In this document: positions 26,435 through 36,174 of the stretch, one piece after another
Layout of the letters: each line of letters starts with the position of its first letter
How positions within the stretch are numbered: the stretch's first letter is position 1
Assembly: GCF_014127105.1 (NCBI RefSeq)
Contig: NZ_CP059902.1
Location: 325,001 to 389,000, forward strand
Length of the DNA stretch: 64,000 bases
DNA from: Devosia sp. MC521
Lineage (GTDB): Bacteria > Pseudomonadota > Alphaproteobacteria > Rhizobiales > Devosiaceae
Direction: 5' to 3'
The notes under the pieces: model-generated
What the model saw: the letters and a program-made list of their open reading frames with translations, nothing else
Database searches by the model: none
Told to the model about the DNA's origin: nothing
Made by a program: the position numbers and the translations under genes

Positions 26435-28200
26435 TCGTCGTCCTCTTCGAGTGGGGCTTGCGCTACTTCTTCTTCTGCAACAACGGCGTCTTCACGCACG
26501 GTCACGTTCACAAGTTTTGCGCCCGGAAATGCTTCAAAGATCGCTTTGACCACCGGGTCGTCATGCGCCTCGGCGGTTGCGGCATCTTTTTTCTTCTGAA
26601 CTTCTTGCCGGATGGTCAGACCTTCCGGCGCCTTGGTCGAAACCATGACCAGCCAACGCTGGCCGGTCCATGTCTGCAAGCGGGCAGACAATGTACCGAT
26701 AATCGCTGGGTCTGCGCCCGGTTCCAAAGCGACCTCGATGCGGCCTTGTTCAAAGGACACGGGACGCATCTGGCTTTCGAGCGCGAGCTTGGTCAGCACA
26801 TCGCGCTTTGCCGAGGCCAAGGAGATAATATCACGATAGCTCGAGATGGTAGCAAAGGCCGGTGCGACTTCAGCACGCGGTTGCGTGGAAACTTGCGCCA
26901 TAGGTTGCTGCGCGACCAGTTGCGGAGCATTGACGCGCATGGCGGTTGCGCCGCCGCCGCCAGAACCAGACGGGCCGCTTGGAATGCGCGGAGGCATGGA
27001 CTGGCCGCCACCACCGTTACCGTTGCCAGCTGGGAAACCGCCCTGCGTGATCTTGGCGATCACCTCATCTGGGCTTGGCAGGTCTGCGGCGTAAGCGAGG
27101 CGAATGAGGGTCATCTCAGCCGCTTGCAAAGCATTGCCCGCGCGGCCGGTTTCTTCATTACCCTTAAAGAGGATCTGCCAAGCGCGGGTGAGGGCGCGCA
27201 TGGTGAGACGGGAGGCAAGGTCTTGGCCGCGATTGCGCTCGTCCGGCGTCAGCGAGGCGTCTTCGCCTGCGGCGGGGACGACTTTGATGCGGGTGACGAG
27301 ATGGGTGAACTCCGCCAAGTCCGAGAGCATGGTCTGCGGATCGGCACCGAGATCATAAAGCTCGCGCAAAGTGGTGAGGGCTTCGCCAATCCGACCGCCC
27401 ATCAAATCTTCGAAGAGATCAATGATGCGGGCGCGGTCGCCAAGGCCAAGCATGGCTTTGACGGTCGAGGAGGTGACGGTGCCATTGCCGTGGGCGATCG
27501 CCTGATCGAGCAGGGAAAGACTATCACGAGCCGAGCCTTCGCCGGCGCGCACGATCATAGCCAAAGCGTCAGTTTCGAAACTGATGCCTTCCTTATCGAG
27601 AATAGTCTCGAGATACTCGGACATGATCTCCGCCGGAATGCGGCGCAGATCGAAACGCTGGCAGCGCGACAGAATGGTGATCGGAACCTTGCGGATTTCC
27701 GTCGTCGCGAAAATGAATTTGACGTATGGCGGCGGCTCTTCGAGCGTTTTCAGCAGCCCGTTAAAGGCCGCTGTCGAGAGCATGTGCACTTCGTCGATGA
27801 CGTAGACTTTGTAGGGAGCCGAGCTCGGGCCGTATTTGACCGAGTCGATAATCTCACGAATGTCGCCAATGCCGGTATTAGAGGCCGCGTCCATTTCGAT
27901 CACGTCGACATGGCGGCCTTCAATAATCGCGCGGCAGTGCACGCCCTCTTTGCTGAGGTCCAGCTGGGGGTGGCGACCGTTCTCGTCTTCATAATTGAAG
28001 GCGCGGGCCAGAATACGCGCGGTTGTGGTTTTGCCCACGCCGCGCACACCCGTCATGATGAAGGCGTGGTGGATACGGTTTTGCGCAAAGGCATTGCCCA
28101 GCGTCTGCACCATCGCGTCTTGACCCACGAGGGTCGAGAAATCGGTGGGGCGATATTTGCGGGCGAGGACGAGGTAGGGCGAGGTCTTGGTTTCAGCCAT
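26431..28200 (-). CDS. dnaX: DNA polymerase III subunit gamma/tau
   Basis: 589 residues. The AAA+ clamp-loader ATPase has Walker A GVRGVGKTT (about 51-59), VYVIDEVHML as Walker B and the SRC-like ILSRCQRFDLR arginine finger. Of the usual four zinc cysteines only the last (VHCRAI) remains, so the zinc module seems lost. A Gly/Pro/Ser-rich linker around residues 395-425 leads to a C-terminal tau region that should bind the polymerase alpha subunit. SRP RNA lies upstream on the same strand. Confidence 0.95.
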   Translation of the reverse strand: MAETKTSPYLVLARKYRPTDFSTLVGQDAMVQTLGNAFAQNRIHHAFIMTGVRGVGKTTTARILARAFNYEDENGRHPQLDLSKEGVHCRAIIEGRHVDVIEMDAASNTGIGDIREIIDSVKYGPSSAPYKVYVIDEVHMLSTAAFNGLLKTLEEPPPYVKFIFATTEIRKVPITILSRCQRFDLRRIPAEIMSEYLETILDKEGISFETDALAMIVRAGEGSARDSLSLLDQAIAHGNGTVTSSTVKAMLGLGDRARIIDLFEDLMGGRIGEALTTLRELYDLGADPQTMLSDLAEFTHLVTRIKVVPAAGEDASLTPDERNRGQDLASRLTMRALTRAWQILFKGNEETGRAGNALQAAEMTLIRLAYAADLPSPDEVIAKITQGGFPAGNGNGGGGQSMPPRIPSGPSGSGGGGATAMRVNAPQLVAQQPMAQVSTQPRAEVAPAFATISSYRDIISLASAKRDVLTKLALESQMRPVSFEQGRIEVALEPGADPAIIGTLSARLQTWTGQRWLVMVSTKAPEGLTIRQEVQKKKDAATAEAHDDPVVKAIFEAFPGAKLVNVTVREDAVVAEEEVAQAPLEEDDE

Positions 28201-28333
28201 TGAGCCCGTCCAATCGCATATCGGGGAATCTGCCTTGGTTCATTCTCTGAACATAGGACATGGAAAGCCATCCCGCAAAAGCCTCTTGGCCAATTGGGGA
28301 CGAAAAAGCTCGATACGAACAGAGAAGTGAGTA

Positions 28334-28425
28334 GGAGGTTGGACATCGACCCGTGAGGATCTCACCTGGGCTGCTTCCTTCCGGACCTGACCCGATCGAC
28401 GAGGAACACGTCCGCGCCAACCTCC
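28334..28425 (-). ncRNA. ffs: Signal recognition particle RNA (4.5S, small bacterial type)
   Basis: On the minus strand the segment contains the SRP domain IV core GTCAGGTCCGGAAGGAAGCA followed by GCCC, with the GGAA tetraloop and the asymmetric internal loop bound by Ffh. The ends pair: GGAGGTTGG at one end and CCAACCTCC at the other. The length is about 92 nt. Its place just upstream of dnaX is conserved in alphaproteobacteria. The exact ends are estimated from the closing stem. Confidence 0.95.
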
Positions 28426-28544
28426 CGAAGCGCTATATGCGGAGTAATCGCGGAAGATGCAAGGGGTTGATCAACTTCGTCCCAAGCGGAAACCAATCGG
28501 CCGCAGCAGGGTTTAGATCAAACGAGGTTTGACAAGGCAGATGA

Positions 28545-30161
28545 ATGCCCCCGCATATTGCGATTATTGGTACGGGCCCGACCGGGATTTATACATTCAA
28601 GCATTTGGTCGACGCAGGCGGTGTGGGAGCCATCACGCTTTTTGAAAAGGGGCGGGAGGCCGGTGTTGGCATGCCCTATTCGCCACAGACGGCCGATCGC
28701 ACCATGCTGGCCAATATCGCCAGTATCGAAATTCCTGCCATTGAGATGACCTATCTCGACTTTCTGAGGTCGCTGCCACACGAGGTTTTGCGCGATTATG
28801 GCGTTGATCCGGTTGCGCTTGATGATCGGGCGTTTACGCCACGCGTGTTGCTGGGGCGGTTCTTTCGTCACCAATTTCTGAAGCTCGTCGAAACGGCCGA
28901 GGACCGGGGCATTCTGGTGAGTGTTTCGGAAAACACGGAAATTATCGATGTCGAACGGGACGAGGGGCTGTTTTATCTCGTCGCGGGAGAGGGCCAAAGA
29001 TTTGGGCCTTTTGAGCGGGTCGTGGTTGCGACAGGGCATGAGTTTGAGCCCGACGATGATCTTTCGGATGGTTATTTTCCGAACCCTTGGTCGGGTTTGT
29101 TGAGTGCTGACATTCCCGCCGTCCGCGTCGGCATTATGGGGACCTCACTGTCGTCCATTGATGCGGCCATGGCGGTGGTGACCCAGCACGGGCGTTTTAT
29201 CCGGGATGAGGACGTGTTGCGCTTTGAGCTCAATGAGGGCTCGCCCCTGCGCATCACGCTGATGTCGCGCCATGGGATTTTGCCGGAGGCGGATTTTTAT
29301 TGCCCCATTCCCTATGAGGATTTGCGGTTTTTGACCCCAGCTGCGCTGGAAGAATGTGCGCATAGCGAGCACGTGCTCGACGACGCCTTTGCCTTGTTTG
29401 CGCAGGAGCTGGGGGAGGCAGACCCGGGCTATGCAAGTGCGATTGGGCTGGTTGACCTGACGGCCGACAGTTTCGCTGACGCTTATTTTGCCCAACGTCT
29501 CGCGGCGGACCCGTTTCGCTGGGCGCGCGAAAACCTGGCTGAAGTGGAACGCAATAAGCAGAACCGCGTCACGGTGGCGTGGCGCTATGCGCTTTTACGG
29601 ATGCACGAGAAAGTTGAGACGCTGGTGCCTGAGTTTTCGGAAGCTGAAGCCGAGCGGTTTGCCCAAGGGCTCAAGCGGGTCTTTATCGATAACTATGCGG
29701 CAGTCCCCTCGGAATCCATACGACGCCTTCTGGCCCTGCGGGACGCAGGGGTGTTGGAGGTGGTCGCTTTGGGCGAGGACTACCAGCTCGACCACGGCGA
29801 ACACGGGACGACGATTGTAACCGACAGCGAGACGCTGGAGTTTGCGGTTTTCATCGATGCGCGCGGGCAAAAGGCGCTGGAAACCGGGCATCTGAAATTC
29901 CCGACGCTGCGCAAGGAATTGCTCGCGGTTGGGCAGGATGTTCCGCAGGTGGCGGAGGATTATTCGCTTCTGAGCCCGGTCAAGGATCATCGTCGGCTCT
30001 ATCTCGCCGCGATCCCCTACTTGATGCACGAGCGGCCTTTTGCGCAGGGCATTGTGGTGTCCGACGACATTGGCGAGACTATTGCCAAGGCTATCGCGCA
30101 AAGCGCAGAGGCTGGCTTGGACAGTCAGAAACGCCGTCGGCCAGCCTATGCTGCACGTTAA
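28545..30161 (+). CDS. FAD/NAD(P)-binding oxidoreductase (NAD_binding_9 type)
   Basis: 538 residues. The N-terminus HIAIIGTGPTGIYTFKHLV is a dinucleotide-binding beta-alpha-beta fold of the GxGxxG type; a second fold region occurs near VGIMGTSLSSIDAAMAV (about residue 190). The family (PF13454-like) includes lysine/ornithine hydroxylase-like flavoproteins, but the substrate cannot be named. An out-of-frame ATG lies four bases upstream. It ends in a four-base convergent overlap with the dipeptidase gene. Confidence 0.75.
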   Translation: MPPHIAIIGTGPTGIYTFKHLVDAGGVGAITLFEKGREAGVGMPYSPQTADRTMLANIASIEIPAIEMTYLDFLRSLPHEVLRDYGVDPVALDDRAFTPRVLLGRFFRHQFLKLVETAEDRGILVSVSENTEIIDVERDEGLFYLVAGEGQRFGPFERVVVATGHEFEPDDDLSDGYFPNPWSGLLSADIPAVRVGIMGTSLSSIDAAMAVVTQHGRFIRDEDVLRFELNEGSPLRITLMSRHGILPEADFYCPIPYEDLRFLTPAALEECAHSEHVLDDAFALFAQELGEADPGYASAIGLVDLTADSFADAYFAQRLAADPFRWARENLAEVERNKQNRVTVAWRYALLRMHEKVETLVPEFSEAEAERFAQGLKRVFIDNYAAVPSESIRRLLALRDAGVLEVVALGEDYQLDHGEHGTTIVTDSETLEFAVFIDARGQKALETGHLKFPTLRKELLAVGQDVPQVAEDYSLLSPVKDHRRLYLAAIPYLMHERPFAQGIVVSDDIGETIAKAIAQSAEAGLDSQKRRRPAYAAR

Positions 30162-30910
30162 GGCGCGGTGACGGGGAAATCGAAATAGGTGTCGGGGAAA
30201 GGTTCGTTCGCGAGCGTGTAGTGCCACCATTCTTCGGCATAGGGTTTGAAACCGTGGCGTTCGAGCAAGGTTTTGAGTTTGTCACGATTGGCGGTGGCAA
30301 GCTCTGAAATGCCCGATGCGCCGTGGTGGGACATCTCGTCAAAGCAATCATAGCCGGAACCGAAGTCCAAAACGCCATCGTCAAAGCGCTCTGGGAGGAT
30401 GCAATCGACAAGGGGCTGCTCGGGCGTATAGGGCATGGATGGAGCGCCATCGAGCGACTGGATGGTGAGATCGACCGTGCTGCCGCGACTGTGGCCGGAT
30501 TTTTCGGCGATATAGCCGAGGTCAAACAGCGTGGACTTAGCAACGCGCACGTAAAATTCGCCTTGCATGGCCAGATCATCAATGTCGCGGGCCCAAGAGG
30601 CGAAATCGGCAACGGCCTGCGCCGGGCGATAGCAATCATAAACCCGGATGGCGAGGTTTTCGGTGGCCAGCTCGGCGGCGGCGGCCTTCAGCGCAGCGGC
30701 AGCCTGTTGGGTGAGAATGCACTCGGGCGCTTGATAGCCGGTGATTGGGCGGCCGGCAAAGTTATGCGCGCCAGCATAACGCATGTCTTGAGCTATTTCG
30801 GGGGCATATTGGGAGAGGTAGACGAAGTCTTTTGGCAGTGCTTCGTTGGCAAAGGAAGACGTAGAGACAATGCTTGAGAGGAGGAAAAGAGAAATAGATT
30901 TTCGGTGCAT
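30158..30910 (-). CDS. D-alanyl-D-alanine dipeptidase (VanX/DdpX type, M15D)
   Basis: 250 residues with an N-terminal signal peptide (cleaved near SSFANEA, about residue 22), so periplasmic. The zinc site is visible in SGHSRGSTVDLT (His, Asp) and EEWWHYT (catalytic Glu and His). Chromosomal DdpX-type enzymes recycle D-Ala-D-Ala from peptidoglycan turnover; nothing nearby suggests a vancomycin resistance cluster. It is convergent with the FAD protein and divergent from the LOG gene. Confidence 0.9.
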   Translation of the reverse strand: MHRKSISLFLLSSIVSTSSFANEALPKDFVYLSQYAPEIAQDMRYAGAHNFAGRPITGYQAPECILTQQAAAALKAAAAELATENLAIRVYDCYRPAQAVADFASWARDIDDLAMQGEFYVRVAKSTLFDLGYIAEKSGHSRGSTVDLTIQSLDGAPSMPYTPEQPLVDCILPERFDDGVLDFGSGYDCFDEMSHHGASGISELATANRDKLKTLLERHGFKPYAEEWWHYTLANEPFPDTYFDFPVTAP

Positions 30911-31077
30911 TTGTATAATAATTCTCAGATATTATGTGCTTTGAATACCTTGCATGAACTCGGTTGAGCCTTCGGTAATAACGGGGTCTCTTTTGGCTTC
31001 AAATCGCCTTGCTCATGCTGATTGACGCGTCTATCCACTCAGATTGTAGTCTGACGAACCCAAAGAGGAAATCTCTC

Positions 31078-31923
31078 TTGGCCAAACGCCGCCATCCGAC
31101 GCCTTTACGCACCTCCAGCGAGGATATTGCAGCCTCGCGCAAGGCCCCCGATACCGCTCAAACGCGTAGTCCGACCTATCGTCTGGCCTTTGCCGACGAC
31201 GAATTCATGACGTCTGAAGACACGCGGGGCATTCGCTTCCAACTGGAATACCTCAAGCCAGAATGGCGACTGCGCGAACAGGGGATCAACTCCACCGTGG
31301 TCTTGTTCGGCGGGGCGCGTATTCCTGAGCCGGGCAAGCCGGCATGGGCCGCTAAGAACGAGGTGCAGAAGAAGAACCTTGAGGCCGCCTCGCGCTATTA
31401 CGAGGAAGCGCGCCATTTTGCTCAGCTCGCGTCCAAGACCGCAGCAACGCTCGACTACAAGGAATTTGTGGTGACGACGGGCGGTGGTCCGGGCGTCATG
31501 GAGGCGGGCAATCGCGGCGCTGACGATGTTGGCGCACCCTCAATCGGGCTCAATATCGTTTTGCCGCATGAGCAAGCGCCGAACACCTATGTGACGCCAG
31601 AACTGGCGTTCAACTTCCACTATTTCGCCACGCGCAAAATTCACTTCCTGCTGCGCGCCAAGGCGGTGGCCGTGTTTCCCGGTGGGTTCGGGACGCTAGA
31701 TGAGTTCTTTGAAACCCTGACGCTCATCCAGACCGGACGGATGGACAAAGTGCCCGTGCTGCTGTTCGGGCGCGAGTTTTGGACCAAGGTGATCAACCTT
31801 GAGGCCCTGGCCGAAGCCGGGACGATTTCGCCATCCGACCCAGACTTATTCACGGTGGTTGATACTGCCGAGGAGGGCTGGGCCGTCGTCTGCCAACACT
31901 ACAATCTGCCTCAACCGACTTAA
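31078..31923 (+). CDS. LOG family protein (cytokinin-type phosphoribohydrolase fold)
   Basis: 281 residues. The Rossmann-like LOG motifs are present: GGGPGVMEAGNRGA (about residues 139-152) and PGGFGTLDEFFE. A longer N-terminus of about 90 residues marks it as the large TIGR00730-type form. The chosen start is TTG 31078 with AGAGGAA at 31064-31070; an ATG at 31009 lacks such a site. Members hydrolyse nucleoside 5'-monophosphates to base plus ribose 5-phosphate; the substrate here is not known. Confidence 0.85.
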   Translation: MAKRRHPTPLRTSSEDIAASRKAPDTAQTRSPTYRLAFADDEFMTSEDTRGIRFQLEYLKPEWRLREQGINSTVVLFGGARIPEPGKPAWAAKNEVQKKNLEAASRYYEEARHFAQLASKTAATLDYKEFVVTTGGGPGVMEAGNRGADDVGAPSIGLNIVLPHEQAPNTYVTPELAFNFHYFATRKIHFLLRAKAVAVFPGGFGTLDEFFETLTLIQTGRMDKVPVLLFGREFWTKVINLEALAEAGTISPSDPDLFTVVDTAEEGWAVVCQHYNLPQPT

Positions 31924-31952
31924 ATCTCCTCCCCATCAGCACAGGACGCGCC

Positions 31953-33413
31953 GTGGAAAAGTTTGATCTTGTCGTCATTGGTTCCGGTCCCGCAGGGCGT
32001 CGCGCTGCGATCCAAGCTGCAAAGCTAGGGCGCTCTGTGCTGGTGGTGGAAAATCGGCTGAGGTTGGGGGGCGTGTCCGTGCATACGGGCACTATTCCCT
32101 CCAAGACGCTGCGCGAGACGGTACTCAATCTCTCCGGTTGGCGTGAGCGCGGCTTTTACGGCATGTCTTACCGCGTCAAGAAAGAGATCGACGGCAAAGA
32201 TTTGACGGCGCGTCTGCGCAAAACGCTCGATTATGAAATCGAAGTGCTCGAGCATCAGTTTGCCCGCAATGGCGTACGCACGTTCGGTGGTATCGCCCGG
32301 TTTGCCGATGAGCACACCATTGTGGTCACTGATCACGACGGCGAAGATCATCGTTATGGGTTTGATTTTGCGGTGATTGCGGTGGGCACGGCCCCCTATC
32401 GTCCGGCCAATATCGAATTTGATCACCACACCATTGTCGATAGTGACGCAATGGTCAGCGAAATTCGCGTGCCGCGCAGTCTCACTGTTGTCGGGGCCGG
32501 GGTGATCGGCATTGAATATGCCACGATTTTCTCGGCGCTCGACGTACCTGTGACCATTGTCGAGCCGCGCGAAAACTTCTTGGACTTTATTGATCGCGAG
32601 ATCATCGAAGAGTTTACCCATGACCTGCGCCAGCGCGGCGTCGCTATGCGTCTCGGTTCGCCTGTGACCAAGGTGGAAAAGGACAATATGGGGCAGGCGG
32701 TGGCAACGCTGGGCGATGGGCGACAAGTGCGCTCGGACATGTTGCTTTATGCAGCCGGGCGGGTCGGGGCGACGGCGGATCTGGGGCTCGAAAGCTGTGG
32801 TGTCGTGCCGGATAGCCGCGGGCGGCTGGCGGTTAATCCCGATACGCTGCAAACTCAGGTGCCCCATATTTATGCCGCGGGCGATGTCATTGGCTTTCCC
32901 GCGCTCGCTTCAACTTCGATGGAGCAGGGGCGGCTCGCGGCCTTGCACGCCTTTAAAGCGCAAGTGCCCAAGAAGCAGGAGAGCTTTCCCTATGGCATTT
33001 ATGCCGTGCCAGAAATCTCAACGGTTGGCCTAACCGAAGCGCAGGTGCGCGAGCAAAAGATCCCCTATGAATGCGGCATAGCTCGTTTCCGCGAAACCTC
33101 GCGCGGGCACATCATGGGGCTGCAATCGGGCATGATGAAGCTCATTGTTTCGCTCGAAAACCGCAAGCTTCTGGGCGTTCATATTGTGGGCGAAGGGGCG
33201 ACCGAGCTGATCCACATCGGGCAGGCGGTGATCAATCTGGGGGCGCCGCTCGATTATCTGGTCGAGGCCACCTTCAATTATCCGACGCTGGCGGAGGCCT
33301 ATAAGATCGCCGCGCTCGATGCGTGGAACCGCATGCCACAAGTGGTGCCAGTGGCACCCGTGGCCGACAAGGCGACGCCCACACCTGAGGCCAATCCGGA
33401 CAATGCCAATTAA
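31953..33413 (+). CDS. sthA: Soluble pyridine nucleotide transhydrogenase
   Basis: 486 residues. It moves hydride between NADPH and NAD+ and balances the cofactor pools. It has the disulfide-reductase fold: VVIGSGPAGRRAAIQAA for FAD, VVGAGVIGIEYATIF for NAD(P), IYAAGDVIG, and the dimerisation domain. The active-site segment GGVSVHTGTIPSKTLRE keeps the family plan but lacks both redox cysteines, as expected for a transhydrogenase rather than a lipoamide dehydrogenase. It follows the LOG gene after 29 bases. Confidence 0.93.
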   Translation: MEKFDLVVIGSGPAGRRAAIQAAKLGRSVLVVENRLRLGGVSVHTGTIPSKTLRETVLNLSGWRERGFYGMSYRVKKEIDGKDLTARLRKTLDYEIEVLEHQFARNGVRTFGGIARFADEHTIVVTDHDGEDHRYGFDFAVIAVGTAPYRPANIEFDHHTIVDSDAMVSEIRVPRSLTVVGAGVIGIEYATIFSALDVPVTIVEPRENFLDFIDREIIEEFTHDLRQRGVAMRLGSPVTKVEKDNMGQAVATLGDGRQVRSDMLLYAAGRVGATADLGLESCGVVPDSRGRLAVNPDTLQTQVPHIYAAGDVIGFPALASTSMEQGRLAALHAFKAQVPKKQESFPYGIYAVPEISTVGLTEAQVREQKIPYECGIARFRETSRGHIMGLQSGMMKLIVSLENRKLLGVHIVGEGATELIHIGQAVINLGAPLDYLVEATFNYPTLAEAYKIAALDAWNRMPQVVPVAPVADKATPTPEANPDNAN

Positions 33414-33708
33414 GCGCCTCTAACGGCTAAACGAGGTGCAGGAGGGTGGCTTCAATCCAGCCGTCAATGTGACGGATTGGGCACATGTATACTTGTCCCT
33501 GCGACATTGTTGCCTAGGACACAATTTTTCGATACTCCATTGCGACTAGGCATGGGGCGACCCATGGCTCTGGGAGGGTAATTTCACGAAAACACGGCAA
33601 GCGTTGGTGTGCAATTGCGTGCACATTCGTGCCTCCCAGAAAGCCAAGCCTACGGCAAAAGACCAAGCGCCAAGACCGTGGACGCAAGGCTTATGGGAGT
33701 GAACTTCA
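33414..33708. other. Intergenic region upstream of gcd
   Basis: About 295 bases without a gene. A short perfect inverted repeat CCGTCA-ATG-TGACGG lies at 33461-33475 with partly matching flanks (AATCC / ATTGG); it lacks a T run and so is not a clear terminator of the transhydrogenase gene. The rest should hold the gcd promoter, which I cannot define. Confidence 0.5.
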
Positions 33709-36117
33709 ATGGTTGATCAGGGTGCGGAGCACAAGCCGCACATCGTTGCGAAGTGCCTGATGTGGCTCTTCGCTGTTGTGCTGGGCGTCATCGGGCTGAT
33801 CTATGTCGGCGCTGGTGCTTACCTCGCGAGCCTGGGTGGCTCGATTTATTACGTGGTCGCAGGCGCATTGTTCGTCGTCGCGGCCCATTTTCTGTTCCAC
33901 GGAAAGCGTCTCGGCGCGTGGATTTTCGGCGGTGCCCTGGCCCTTTCGGTTATTTGGGCCTTGTGGGAAGTGGGCTTTGATTGGTGGGCACTGATGCCAC
34001 GCCTGCTGATCCCAGTTGCCTTCGGGATTTGGCTGCTGATGCCTTGGGCGCAGACCGCGCTTAAGGGCAAGCTGGGCTTTGCCGCCCGCGTTCCAGCTGG
34101 GGCCGCAGGCCTGATTGCTGCTGGTACTGTGGTTTCGGTTGGTCTTGGCGCAGGGCTCTTTGCGGTGAATGCGCCGAACCTGCCGCAGGACCCAAGGTTC
34201 CAGACCGGCATGGGGGCATTCCCTGTTGCAGCCAATGGTGGCGCAGCCTCCGGGCAGACTGGCGAAGACTGGCCATATTTTGGTGGCGATCAGGGCCAGC
34301 AGAAATACTCGCCGCTTGACCAGATCAACCTCTCGAACGTCTCCAAGCTGCAAGTGGCTTGGGAAATGCCGGTTGGCAAGCGTCCGGCCAACAACGCTAT
34401 GCCGATCAAGATCGATGACACGATCTATATCTGTAACGGCAATAGCGAACTGTTCAGCCTCGATGCGCGCACTGGCGCTGAAAACTGGACTTTTGACGCC
34501 TCTGAAGGTCATGGCAGCACCTGCCGTGGCGTGACCTATTACAAGGCCCCGGGCCTGAGCGGCGAATGCGCTGAGCGTATTATCGCCGGCACCGGTTCTG
34601 CCAAGCTTGTGGCGCTTGACGCCAAGACCGGCGAGGCCTGTTCGGACTTCGGTAATGCCGGTTTTGTCGACCTGCTCGTTGGCATGGAAGACCATGAAGG
34701 CAAGATCATCGGCGGTTACTACAAGGTCACCTCCGCTCCGACCTTTGTGCGTGGCAAGGTGGTTGTTGGCGGTTGGGTGACTGACGGTCAGTACTGGGGC
34801 GAAGCCTCTGGTGTTATCCGCGCCTTTGACGCGGTAACGGGTGATATGTCCTGGGCTTGGGACATGGGTCGTCCGGATGAGCCGGGCCAGCCACCAAATG
34901 GCGAAAGCTTTACCGTTGCAACTCCGAACAGCTGGGCTCCGGCCGCAGCGGACGAAAAACTCGGTCTTGTCTACCTGCCGACCGGCAATGCGACCCCAGA
35001 CTTCTACGGCGCGCAGCGTCGTGAGTTTGACGACAAGTACAGCTCTTCGGTTGTGGCGCTCGACGCGACCACTGGCCGTGTTCAGTGGTCCTTCCAGACC
35101 AAGCATCACGACATTTGGGACCATGACATTGCGTCCCCACCGACACTGATCGATCTGCCAGATTCCAACGGCGCTCTGCGTCAGGCTCTGATTCAGGCGA
35201 CCAAGGCTGGTGAAGTTTTCGTTCTCGATCGTAGGACCGGCGAGCCGATCTTTGACGTGACCGAAACCCCAATGCCGCAGACCGGCGGTGTGCCGGAAGA
35301 ACGTATCTCCCCAACCCAGCCCTATTCCAACTCTCTGCCGTCCTTCCGTGGCGCAGATCTGACGGAAGCGGATATGTGGGGCGTATCGCCTTTCGATCAG
35401 CTCTACTGCCGCATCATGTTCAAGCAGGCGCGCTACGAAGGCAATAATACCCCTCCGGGTCTGACCCCTTCGATCCAGTCGCCGAGCACCTTTGGCTCGA
35501 TCAACTGGGGCGGCGTTTCGGTCGATCCGATCAATGGCGTGATGCTGGTCAACAACAACCGTTTTGCCAGCTACATCAAGCTGCTCGACCGCGAAACGGC
35601 TGACGGGATGGGCATTGAGCCACAGGGCGAATGGGGTGACCCGCGCGAAGTGGGTGGCGTCGTGGCGCAGAAGTTCGTGCCTTACGCAGCCTTCCCACAG
35701 TTCTGGCTGACCGCGCTTGGCGTGCCGTGCATTGATCCGCCATATGGCTATATCAGTGCTGTTGACCTCAATACCGGTAAGCTGTTGTGGAGCAACACCT
35801 TTGGTTCGTCCAAGGGCCAGGGCGCATTGGGCATCAAGGTGCCGTTTGAACTGCCAATGGGCACTCCAACACACGGCGGCTCGATGATTACTGCTGGTGG
35901 TCTGGGCTTCATCTCGGCGGCTTCGGACAATATCTTCCGCGCCTATGATCTCAAGACCGGTGAAGTTGTTTGGCAGTATGAACTGCCAGCCGCTGGTGGC
36001 GCGCCGATCAGCTACACGCTGGATGGCGAACAATACATCACCATTATGGCCGGTGGTCAGGGTGCGATCCAATCGCGCTACTCGACCAAGATGGTCTCGT
36101 TCAAGCTGCCAAGCTAA
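33709..36117 (+). CDS. gcd: Membrane-bound PQQ-dependent glucose/quinate/shikimate dehydrogenase
   Basis: 802 residues. The first 150 hold five membrane helices, then a PQQ eight-bladed propeller on the periplasmic side (WPYFGGDQGQQKYSPLDQI, VYLPTGNATPDF, HGGSMITAGGLGF). The layout is that of membrane glucose dehydrogenase, which oxidises aldoses to lactones and reduces ubiquinone. The closely related quinate/shikimate form cannot be excluded by eye. No PQQ biosynthesis genes are in the window. It is convergent with a hybrid kinase and shares a terminator with it. Confidence 0.92.
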   Translation: MVDQGAEHKPHIVAKCLMWLFAVVLGVIGLIYVGAGAYLASLGGSIYYVVAGALFVVAAHFLFHGKRLGAWIFGGALALSVIWALWEVGFDWWALMPRLLIPVAFGIWLLMPWAQTALKGKLGFAARVPAGAAGLIAAGTVVSVGLGAGLFAVNAPNLPQDPRFQTGMGAFPVAANGGAASGQTGEDWPYFGGDQGQQKYSPLDQINLSNVSKLQVAWEMPVGKRPANNAMPIKIDDTIYICNGNSELFSLDARTGAENWTFDASEGHGSTCRGVTYYKAPGLSGECAERIIAGTGSAKLVALDAKTGEACSDFGNAGFVDLLVGMEDHEGKIIGGYYKVTSAPTFVRGKVVVGGWVTDGQYWGEASGVIRAFDAVTGDMSWAWDMGRPDEPGQPPNGESFTVATPNSWAPAAADEKLGLVYLPTGNATPDFYGAQRREFDDKYSSSVVALDATTGRVQWSFQTKHHDIWDHDIASPPTLIDLPDSNGALRQALIQATKAGEVFVLDRRTGEPIFDVTETPMPQTGGVPEERISPTQPYSNSLPSFRGADLTEADMWGVSPFDQLYCRIMFKQARYEGNNTPPGLTPSIQSPSTFGSINWGGVSVDPINGVMLVNNNRFASYIKLLDRETADGMGIEPQGEWGDPREVGGVVAQKFVPYAAFPQFWLTALGVPCIDPPYGYISAVDLNTGKLLWSNTFGSSKGQGALGIKVPFELPMGTPTHGGSMITAGGLGFISAASDNIFRAYDLKTGEVVWQYELPAAGGAPISYTLDGEQYITIMAGGQGAIQSRYSTKMVSFKLPS

Positions 36118-36139
36118 GAACGCCAACCCATGACATGAG

Positions 36140-36174
36140 AAGGCCGGGTGCTTGCGCCCGGCCTTTTCGTTTTA
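36140..36174. terminator. Bidirectional terminator between gcd and the hybrid kinase
   Basis: AAGGCCGGG and CCCGGCCTT arms around a TGCTTGCG loop, then TTCGTTTT on the plus strand. The minus-strand side carries fewer T residues, so it serves gcd best. Confidence 0.8.

Noticed and set aside
26458..28203. An open frame of 581 codons antisense to dnaX
   Set aside because: It shadows dnaX over its full length and reads as low-information Arg/Gly/His-rich protein without any family pattern.
30158..30910. Vancomycin-type resistance cluster suggested by the VanX-like dipeptidase
   Set aside because: No vanH, vanA/B or vanRS-like genes are nearby; a chromosomal DdpX-type recycling enzyme explains it.
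33706..36126. An open frame of 806 codons antisense to gcd
   Set aside because: It mirrors the gcd frame almost exactly, has no domain or signal, and is explained by codon bias in GC-rich DNA.
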